Under the pieces are notes generated by a model, which saw only the letters and a list, made by a program, of their open reading frames with translations, made no database searches and was not told where the DNA came from. From assembly GCA_964432465.1 (NCBI GenBank), contig CAYSNI010000042.1:1-9514 (forward strand): DNA of 9,514 nt, written 5' to 3'. This document shows, piece by piece, positions 6,423-9,514 of the stretch. Source of the stretch: JAHFLQ01 sp964432465. GTDB lineage: Bacteria; Patescibacteriota; Minisyncoccia; UBA6257; WO2-44-18. The translations under genes were made by a program, and so were the position numbers. Numbering within the stretch: the stretch's first letter is position 1; every line of letters begins with the position of its first letter.

Positions 6423-7941
6423 CTTTCTTCGCGAGCGTTTGCGCGATATCAAAAAGACGCTCGTATTCTTGAGCCGACTTGCTCCAGGAAAAATCGTGCT
6501 TCATGCAACGCTTCTGCAACTCTCGCCATTCGCGCGGGTTTCGATGGATCTCAAAGGCCCGAGTAATTGCGATTACCAGCGACATTGAATCAAAGTCGTT
6601 AAAAACGAAGCCCGTACCGCCTCCTGCTTGAGCGTCATAATCCTGTACGGAATCGGCAAGACCACCAGTCTTGCGCACAATCGGCACCGCGCCATATCGC
6701 ATCGCTTCCATCTGGCTAAGTCCGGAAGGTTCAAAACGTGAAGGAACTAAGATCGCGTCCGCGCCGGCGTAAATTAAATGCGGCAAAGACCGATCAAAAG
6801 TCAGATTCGCGGCCACTCGCCCCGGGAATTTCTTTTCCAAATCCTGGAAATAACTCATGTATTTGGCATCTCCGGACCCAAGGACTACCAGCTGAAAATT
6901 CAACTCCTTCAACAGACGCTCGGCGACAGGAAATAACAGATCAAAGCCCTTCTGCTCCGCCAGCCGGGAAACAATACCTACGGTAAAGGCATCCTTATCC
7001 TGATTAAGCCCGAAGCGGATCTGAACCTCCTTTTTATTTTCAGCGCGTGCCTCCAGATTACTCGACGAAAAATTCTTTTTCAGATTGGGGTTGGTTTCCG
7101 GATTAAAGGTGTCGTAATCAATGCCATTAAGCACCCCGTGCAGTCGGGCCCGCCGCTCACGGAGCAGCTCGTCCAACAGCTCTCCATATTCGGGAGTAGT
7201 AATCTCCTTGGAGTAATTCTCGGATACGGTAGAAATTAAATCAGTGTAGCGGATGCCCCGGCGCATCGGATTAACCTTCAAAAGTCTCGGATCAAACAAA
7301 GAAGGCAATGCGGATTGACCGTCGTCACGATCCATCTCGGAAACAAAATGATGATCAGATACACCTTGATAGAAAAGATTATGGATAGCAAAAACCACCG
7401 AGATCTTGTTCAGTTTGGCATTGTCCTTATAGTTAACTTTAAGATAGTTGACTAGGAATCCTGTCTGCCAGTCAGAGGCCACAATCACATCCGGCGTCCA
7501 ATTACGATTGTGTCGTAGGAATTCTAAAACCCCACGAGAAAGAAGGGCCCATCGAATCGGGTCGTCGGCATAACCATAGATATTGGAGCGAAGTTCATAA
7601 TACTCCTGATTCTCCAAAAAATAGGCGGTAACCGGCAATTTTTCATCCCGACTCGTGGCGGGAGGAGTATATTTTTTTACATTACAGACGAGAGACTCCG
7701 GCCCGTTGCCGTCTGTTGAGTCTGTCGGCACATCCAGCTTTTCCATCTCCATCGTCAGATTATATTTCTGTGAATCAATGCCCGCATAACGAGGAATCAT
7801 TATCCTGGCATCATAGCCCAGCTCCTTTAAGGCTCTTGGTAAAGAGAACATCACCTCACCTAAACCTCCGGCCTTAACAAAAGGCACCGCCTCAGAGGCG
7901 ACAAAAAGCACTTTCAACTGTTTCCGGCCGAATAAAATCAT
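6409..7941 (-). CDS. glgA: Glycogen/starch synthase, GT5 family
   Basis: This 510-aa GT-B enzyme transfers glucose from ADP- or UDP-glucose to the non-reducing end of an alpha-1,4-glucan. Evidence includes the N-terminal KAGGL sugar-nucleotide loop (23-27, VKAGGLGEV), ASDWQTGFLVNYLK (155-168), His187 in AIHN, LNGIDYDTFNP (271-281), GIVSRLAEQKGFDLL (322-336) with the phosphate-binding pair Arg326 and Lys331, and PSRFEPSGLSQMEAMRYG (400-417) with Glu404 in the place of E. coli Glu377, then TGGLADSV. Length is in the normal range (about 480-530). The downstream GH57 gene overlaps by 14 bases. No glgC or other glycogen gene is in the window, so the sugar donor is unknown. The start codon lies seven bases after a TATAAT and an AGGA abuts it directly, too close for a Shine-Dalgarno, so a leaderless mRNA is likely. 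Confidence 0.96.
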   Translation of the reverse strand: MILFGRKQLKVLFVASEAVPFVKAGGLGEVMFSLPRALKELGYDARIMIPRYAGIDSQKYNLTMEMEKLDVPTDSTDGNGPESLVCNVKKYTPPATSRDEKLPVTAYFLENQEYYELRSNIYGYADDPIRWALLSRGVLEFLRHNRNWTPDVIVASDWQTGFLVNYLKVNYKDNAKLNKISVVFAIHNLFYQGVSDHHFVSEMDRDDGQSALPSLFDPRLLKVNPMRRGIRYTDLISTVSENYSKEITTPEYGELLDELLRERRARLHGVLNGIDYDTFNPETNPNLKKNFSSSNLEARAENKKEVQIRFGLNQDKDAFTVGIVSRLAEQKGFDLLFPVAERLLKELNFQLVVLGSGDAKYMSYFQDLEKKFPGRVAANLTFDRSLPHLIYAGADAILVPSRFEPSGLSQMEAMRYGAVPIVRKTGGLADSVQDYDAQAGGGTGFVFNDFDSMSLVIAITRAFEIHRNPREWRELQKRCMKHDFSWSKSAQEYERLFDIAQTLAKKDVLG

Positions 7942-7948
7942 TCCTATT

Positions 7949-7954
7949 ATTATA
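7949..7954 (-). promoter_or_regulatory. -10 box of glgA, predicted leaderless start
   Basis: A perfect TATAAT on the minus strand lies seven bases before ATG 7941, so the transcript should start at or one base before the start codon. No -35 near consensus is seen at 16-18 bp. A hairpin-forming region (7960-8000) covers that position. Confidence 0.55.
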
Positions 7955-7959
7955 CATCA

Positions 7960-8000
7960 AACTGCTTCAAATAACGTAAAACATGAAGCAGTTCATGTTT
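7960..8000 (-). terminator. Two overlapping, mutually exclusive hairpins upstream of glgA; possible terminator or operator
   Basis: AAACATGAA (7979-7987) and TTCATGTTT (7992-8000) form a perfect 9-bp stem with a 4-base loop. On the minus strand it is followed by TTACGTTATTT, so it could end transcripts coming from the tRNA region. AACTGCTTCA (7960-7969) and TGAAGCAGTT (7984-7993) form a second perfect 10-bp pairing that shares bases with the first, so only one can form. The second also covers the -35 region of the glgA promoter and could serve as an operator. Confidence 0.4.
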
Positions 8001-8033
8001 AGAAAATACCCTTCTCATCTCACTCATCATGTG

Positions 8034-8074
8034 CTGGAAATAAACCGTCACACAAGGCGGCGATTTATTTCCAG
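8034..8074. repeat. 11-bp inverted repeat beside the tRNA 3' fragment
   Basis: CTGGAAATAAA (8034-8044) and TTTATTTCCAG (8064-8074) are perfectly complementary, with a 19-base GC-rich loop that itself contains CCG/CGG. It starts three bases beyond the end of the 52-bp tRNA copy, where a terminator or processing signal of an ancestral tRNA gene would lie. No T-tract follows on either strand. Confidence 0.55.
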
Positions 8075-8076
8075 AT

Positions 8077-8128
8077 GCGGAAGCGGTGAGATTCGAACTC
8101 ACGGTGCCTTTCGGCACGCCACCTTTCC
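8077..8128 (-). pseudogene. 3' fragment of tRNA-Ser(GGA), 52-bp exact copy
   Basis: Positions 8077-8128 are identical to 8552-8603. The copy begins at the first anticodon base (tRNA position 35 of the 85-nt gene) and contains the 3' anticodon stem, the variable arm, the T arm, the 3' acceptor strand, the discriminator G and one further base. The 5' half is missing; instead the 26-bp repeat (8125-8150) precedes it on the minus strand. This is the geometry of a displaced tRNA 3' end at the far side of a tRNA-targeted insertion. Confidence 0.88.
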
Positions 8129-8150
8129 CCCGACACTTTCCTTACAGAGC
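8125..8150. repeat. 26-bp direct repeat, copy R1
   Basis: TTCCCCCGACACTTTCC followed by TTACAGAGC is identical to 8528-8553. On the minus strand each copy leads directly into a tRNA-Ser-like 3' sequence: the exact fragment here, and the degenerate relic after copy R2. Its first four bases overlap the end of the 52-bp tRNA copy. Confidence 0.9.
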
Positions 8151-8198
8151 TGTACCTTTTGGTTAAAATCCGAACCTTCGCTGGCAAAGACAAGGTGC

Positions 8199-8456
8199 TT
8201 ATTTTTCTGACAAAAAATTTAAATCCACTTCTAAATCTTCAAGTTTAGTCTGAATTATATTTTTTGCATCCTTTACCCCTCTTTTATAAAGATCCTTACC
8301 GATCTTTTCCACAAAAAAATCCAGCGCTTTTCCAGCAGCTACAAACCCTATTGATTCACTTCTTTCATCTTGAAAGAAAGCGATAATTTCCTTTAAATAA
8401 AATGTCCTTTCTTGCTCTGACAAAAAACTAGATTTTTTCTTTCCATTAAGGTTCAT
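8199..8456 (-). CDS. DUF2164-family protein
   Basis: The 85-aa product matches the small DUF2164 family in length and pattern: an N-terminal LSEQERTFYLKEIIAFFQDERSE stretch, then IGFVAAGKALDFFVEKIGKDLYKRGVKDAKNIIQTKLEDLEVDLNFL, with the family's LDFFxxxIGxxxYxxGVxDA core at about residues 45-65. The function of this family is not known to me. It is predicted soluble and all-helical. The gene is the only protein gene between the intact tRNA-Ser and its displaced 3' fragment, so it may be carried by that DNA. No Shine-Dalgarno is present. An extended -10 box TGC-TATACT ends six bases before ATG 8456, predicting a leaderless mRNA. The promoter directly adjoins the 3' end of the tRNA-like relic upstream. 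No clear terminator follows the stop. Confidence 0.85.
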   Translation of the reverse strand: MNLNGKKKSSFLSEQERTFYLKEIIAFFQDERSESIGFVAAGKALDFFVEKIGKDLYKRGVKDAKNIIQTKLEDLEVDLNFLSEK

Positions 8457-8462
8457 GAAAGA

Positions 8463-8471
8463 AGTATAGCA
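8463..8471 (-). promoter_or_regulatory. Extended -10 promoter giving a leaderless DUF2164 mRNA
   Basis: On the minus strand TGC-TATACT (TATACT at 8463-8468) is separated by six bases from ATG 8456, the same geometry as at doxX. No clear -35 is seen. The region where a -35 would sit is the 3' end of a degenerate tRNA-like sequence. Confidence 0.55.
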
Positions 8472-8475
8472 AATT

Positions 8476-8527
8476 GCGGTGAGATTCAGGGTTTCGCCTT
8501 CGGCTGGTTCCTTTCGGTATACCGCCC
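8476..8527 (-). pseudogene. Degenerate tRNA-Ser-like 3' relic
   Basis: On the minus strand this stretch aligns with the 3' part of tRNA-Ser(GGA). It shares CCGAAAGG of the variable arm (8510-8517) and GAATCTCACCGC of the T arm and acceptor (8476-8487), but has an inserted hairpin-like GCCGAAGGC and a destroyed 5' T-stem strand. Like the exact 3' fragment it follows a copy of the 26-bp repeat, so the pair repeat plus tRNA 3' part occurs twice. Too altered to be a functional tRNA. Confidence 0.55.
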
Positions 8528-8553
8528 TTCCCCCGACACTTTCCTTACAGAGC
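8528..8553. repeat. 26-bp direct repeat, copy R2
   Basis: Identical to 8125-8150. It directly follows the intact tRNA-Ser on the minus strand (sharing its discriminator base) and supplies TTACAGAGC, one arm of the inverted repeat that lengthens the acceptor stem. Confidence 0.9.
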
Positions 8554-8646
8554 GGAAGCGGTGAGATTCGAACTCACGGTGCCTTTCGGCACGCCACCTT
8601 TCCAAGGTGGTGCACTAGACCACTATGCGACGCTTCCGCTCTGTAA
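8545..8646. repeat. 16-bp inverted repeat enclosing the tRNA-Ser gene
   Basis: 8545-8560 and 8631-8646 are perfect reverse complements. The inner 7 bp are the acceptor stem; the outer 9 bp (TTACAGAGC with GCTCTGTAA) extend it beyond the mature ends. The precursor could fold as one 16-bp helix closed by the tRNA body. Confidence 0.85.
8553..8637 (-). tRNA. tRNA-Ser (anticodon GGA)
   Basis: An 85-nt class II tRNA on the minus strand. The acceptor stem GGAAGCG/CGCTTCC is closed by discriminator G73, as expected for serine. It has a 3-bp D stem (GCA/TGC) with the GG-containing loop, an anticodon stem CCACC/GGTGG with loop TTGGAAA (anticodon GGA at 8601-8603, reading UCC and UCU), a long variable arm GTGCC-GAAA-GGCAC, and a T arm GTGAG-TTCGAAT-CTCAC. 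The 3' CCA is not encoded. All stems are perfectly paired, so it should be functional. It is flanked by copies of its own 3' part (8077-8128) and 5' part (8735-8761). Confidence 0.96.
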
Positions 8647-8668
8647 ATAAAAATGTATGTCGGGATTG

Positions 8669-8721
8669 CGATTTGTACCTAAAAATTTTGCGTTTATCAA
8701 CTTGAATTTTTAGACAAATCG
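8669..8721. repeat. 17-bp interrupted inverted repeat upstream of tRNA-Ser
   Basis: CGATTTGT (8669-8676) pairs with ACAAATCG (8714-8721), and CTAAAAATT (8679-8687) with AATTTTTAG (8705-8713). Only a 2-base bulge interrupts the left arm; the loop is 17 bases. It occupies most of the spacer between the 5' tRNA fragment and the intact tRNA and contains the likely tRNA promoter. Confidence 0.8.
8672..8700 (-). promoter_or_regulatory. Candidate promoter of tRNA-Ser
   Basis: On the minus strand TTGATA (8695-8700) and TACAAA (8672-8677) are separated by exactly 17 bp, about 30 nt upstream of the mature tRNA 5' end. Part of it lies in the loop and left arm of the inverted repeat at 8669-8721. Confidence 0.45.
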
Positions 8722-8734
8722 GGAACAAGGCTTA

Positions 8735-8761
8735 GCACTAGACCACTATGCGACGCTTCCG
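8735..8761 (-). pseudogene. 5' fragment of tRNA-Ser(GGA), 27-bp exact copy
   Basis: Positions 8735-8761 are identical to 8612-8638, that is tRNA positions 1-26 plus one upstream base: acceptor 5' strand and the whole D arm. The match ends exactly where the anticodon stem would begin and continues into unrelated DNA. Together with the 3' fragment at 8077-8128 it reconstitutes all of the tRNA except positions 27-34. Confidence 0.85.
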
Positions 8762-9017
8762 TGGGTCTATTCTGGACTTCCTGAGGTCCCGGCTTGCACC
8801 GGGACTGTCAAGGAAAGTCTTTTCATATAGTAATGAAAATACCGATGTTCTTCAACCCCGTCACCAGATCGAGCGCTCCAATGCCTGCCCGCTTTTCTCG
8901 CATCACATTCGCATTCGTACGATGACGAACTGAAAAGAAAATACCTCGATTTCCTAGGGCATTGTAAAAAGCGAAGCGCTCGGCTCAGTGCGGGGTCAAG
9001 TTACCCCAAATTATCCA
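8762..9017. other. Gene-poor spacer with two hairpins and no supported gene
   Basis: No convincing gene is seen. An imperfect hairpin spans about 8774-8819, with a perfect GC-rich core GTCCCGG (8786-8792) / CCGGGAC (8799-8805) extended by ACTT/AAGT, CCT/AGG and GA/TC. A second perfect 7-bp hairpin TTTTCAT/ATGAAAA lies at 8820-8839, and a short GGGGT/ACCCC stem at 8992-9007. Open frames crossing 8836-9037 (plus) and about 8830-8990 (minus) lack start codons or ribosome sites; they may be relics of a lost gene or mobile element. Confidence 0.5.
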
Positions 9018-9053
9018 GTCTATTCCAATGTTCTTGAGAACATTGGAATAGAC
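9018..9053. repeat. 36-bp near-perfect palindrome over the promoter of the ArsR-like gene (operator candidate)
   Basis: Arms 9018-9034 (GTCTATTCCAATGTTCT) and 9037-9053 are exact 17-base reverse complements around TG. It covers the expected -35 region (TTGGAA at 9043-9048, 19 bp from the -10), a natural site for binding by a dimeric winged-helix repressor. A second copy, 31 of 34 bases identical, lies at 9327-9360. Confidence 0.85.
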
Positions 9054-9064
9054 GTTCAAACCTG

Positions 9065-9073
9065 TGCTATGCT
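9065..9073 (+). promoter_or_regulatory. Extended -10 promoter giving a leaderless ArsR-like mRNA
   Basis: TGC-TATGCT (TATGCT at 9068-9073) lies seven bases before ATG 9081. The predicted transcript starts at or next to the start codon. This supports ATG 9081 over ATG 9069, which falls inside the -10 box, and over a frame opening at 8988. Confidence 0.5.
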
Positions 9074-9080
9074 TGCCATC

Positions 9081-9359
9081 ATGTTGAAAGACAAAAAATA
9101 TCATCAGATTGAAAGGATTGTCCGTGGCTTTTCTAATCACCGCCGCATAGAAATGATCGTGCTACTAAACGAATCCCCGGAACTTTCTGTTTCTGATATA
9201 ACTAAGAAACTTAAGATAAACCTTAAAACCGCAGCAGAGCATCTTCGGCGTCTTGCGATCGCCGGATTGATTATGAAACGCGCCGCCGCAAACTCAGTCC
9301 GTCATAAACTGACATCACGAGGCGAATCTATTCTCAAGTTCTTGAGAACATTGGAATAG
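9081..9359 (+). CDS. ArsR-like winged-helix transcriptional regulator
   Basis: The 92-aa product is a minimal winged-helix DNA-binding protein of the ArsR-like type. FSNHRRIEMIVLLNESPELSVSDITKKLKINLKTAAEHLRRLAIAGLI (17-64) matches the pattern in which a helix with an NxxR motif is followed by the helix-turn-helix (about 36-63; recognition helix around NLKTAAEHLRRL). The wing is MKRAAANSVRHKLTSRG (65-81), followed by a dimerisation-type helix. ArsR metal-binding cysteines are absent, so a metal sensor is unlikely. It probably represses its own promoter through the palindrome at 9018-9053. The last 11 codons and stop coincide with the second palindrome copy. It is the only plus-strand gene found in the window, running away from the tRNA region. 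The true start is inferred from the -10 position; no Shine-Dalgarno precedes any candidate. Confidence 0.82.
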   Translation: MLKDKKYHQIERIVRGFSNHRRIEMIVLLNESPELSVSDITKKLKINLKTAAEHLRRLAIAGLIMKRAAANSVRHKLTSRGESILKFLRTLE

Positions 9360-9360
9360 A
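9327..9360. repeat. Second copy of the palindrome, overlapping the 3' end of the ArsR-like gene
   Basis: This matches 9019-9052 with three mismatches, all in the left arm; 9338-9360 is an exact 23-bp direct repeat of 9030-9052. It still pairs over 14 positions with two mismatches. It encodes the last residues ESILKFLRTLE and the TAG stop. The two copies sit in the same orientation 308 bp apart and bracket the gene. Confidence 0.85.
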
Positions 9361-9370
9361 AGGAATTTTA

Positions 9371-9410
9371 AAAAAAATAAAAACCCGCTCAGGACAAGCG
9401 GTATTTTTAT
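9371..9410. terminator. Bidirectional rho-independent terminator
   Basis: CCGCT (9385-9389) and AGCGG (9397-9401) form the GC core with a 7-base loop. On the plus strand it is followed by TATTTTTATT, ending the ArsR-like transcript. On the minus strand it is followed by GTTTTTATTTTTTTT, ending the membrane-protein gene entering from the right. The A- and T-tracts also pair with each other and lengthen the stem. Confidence 0.85.
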
Positions 9411-9416
9411 TATGAG

Positions 9417-9514
9417 CTATTTTTGGAAACGGTTCCAGAAGAAACCAAACAGCCAACCGACAGCGTATCCTACTAAAGAGGCGATCAGTATTAGCGCAAC
9501 TGCATTGCCGACGC
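9417..9514 (-). CDS. C-terminal part of a small membrane protein, partial
   Basis: A minus-strand frame enters from the right edge and ends at TAG 9417-9419, just before the terminator. The visible residues include MQLALILIASLVGYAV and then GWLFGFFWNRFQK: one hydrophobic helix with Gly spacing (GxxxG-like), ending in a short basic tail. ATG at 9505 could start a 29-aa peptide, but the frame stays open to the window end, so a longer protein is equally possible. The family is not recognisable. Confidence 0.5.
   Translation of the reverse strand, partial: VGNAVALILIASLVGYAVGWLFGFFWNRFQK

Noticed and set aside
6423..6452. Upstream ATG (6452) for the GH57 gene
   Set aside because: It would add a very basic decapeptide encoded in the glgA 3' end; GH57 proteins normally begin just before the HIYQP region and ATG 6422 fits.
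7983..8210. Plus-strand frame of 75 codons containing SGEIRTHGAF
   Set aside because: The translation is that of the antisense of the tRNA-Ser 3' fragment, a well-known type of spurious ORF, and it crosses the repeat region without a ribosome site or promoter.
8077..8603. CRISPR array from the repeated tRNA blocks
   Set aside because: Only two to three copies, unequal lengths and spacers of several hundred bases; the repeats are tRNA-derived and no cas gene is present.
8553..8761. Group I intron in the tRNA anticodon loop
   Set aside because: The interrupted tRNA layout resembles it, but the inserted DNA holds a full tRNA and a separate gene, the halves lack eight bases so no seamless splice is possible, and I see no intron core.
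8748..8933. Plus-strand frame of 61 codons (ending in IRIRTMTN)
   Set aside because: It begins inside the tRNA 5' fragment, lacks a ribosome site, runs through a strong hairpin and has no recognisable domain. A frame-shifted continuation (DDELKRKYLDFLGHCKKRS) looks protein-like but has no start; kept only as a possible relic.
8830..8990. Minus-strand frame with RHRTNANVMREKRAGIGALDLVTGL
   Set aside because: About 53 codons between stops with no upstream start and no family match; overlapping protein-like frames on both strands make coding unlikely.
8988..9080. N-terminal extension of the ArsR-like gene from ATG 8988 or 9069
   Set aside because: The extension would be encoded by the palindrome and the -10 box; no ribosome site; the family fold begins after ATG 9081.

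Overview
The window looks like a piece of a Candidate Phyla Radiation (Patescibacteria, probably parcubacterial-type) chromosome. This is inferred from the gene mix (a short GT5 glycogen synthase paired with a GH57 enzyme, DoxX, a FecR-domain protein with a CHASE2 cyclase, DUF2164), from tight gene packing, and from several promoters that place the transcription start on or next to the start codon. TGA acts as an ordinary stop (end of the cobalamin-adenosyltransferase-like gene), which argues against lineages that read TGA as glycine. No taxonomic marker is present, so the assignment stays tentative.

Layout, left to right. Nearly all genes lie on the minus strand. 1-526: 5' part of an unrecognised multi-pass membrane protein, running off the window. 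611-1661: a two-gene operon, first a PduO/MMAB-like cobalamin adenosyltransferase homologue lacking the family's N-terminal ATP-binding segment, then an overlapping unknown 177-aa protein, closed by a strong terminator. 1719-4608: a membrane-anchored FecR-domain protein and a CHASE2 adenylate cyclase four bases downstream, a probable envelope-sensing cAMP unit with its own promoter. 4667-5041: a DoxX-family membrane protein. 5067-7941: glycogen synthase overlapping a GH57 alpha-glucan enzyme that carries a C-terminal UVR-like motif; together they point to alpha-glucan (glycogen-like) synthesis and remodelling.

7960-8761 is the most unusual part. An intact tRNA-Ser(GGA) is flanked by a 52-bp copy of its own 3' part on one side and a 27-bp copy of its own 5' part on the other. 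The outer fragments are tRNA positions 1-26 and 35-86 in the right order and orientation, as if a tRNA-Ser gene had been split near the anticodon by about 600 bp of DNA carrying a complete replacement tRNA, a DUF2164 gene and a second, degenerate tRNA-like relic. No integrase or transposase is visible.

8762-9514: a gene-poor stretch with hairpins, then a plus-strand ArsR-like winged-helix regulator flanked by two copies of a 34-36 bp palindrome (one over its promoter, one forming its last codons and stop), a bidirectional terminator, and the 3' end of a small membrane protein on the minus strand.

Four transcription units (glgA, doxX, DUF2164, ArsR-like) have a -10 box 6-7 bases before the start codon, predicting leaderless mRNAs. 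The adenosyltransferase-like pair instead uses strong Shine-Dalgarno sites, so it stands out from its neighbours.
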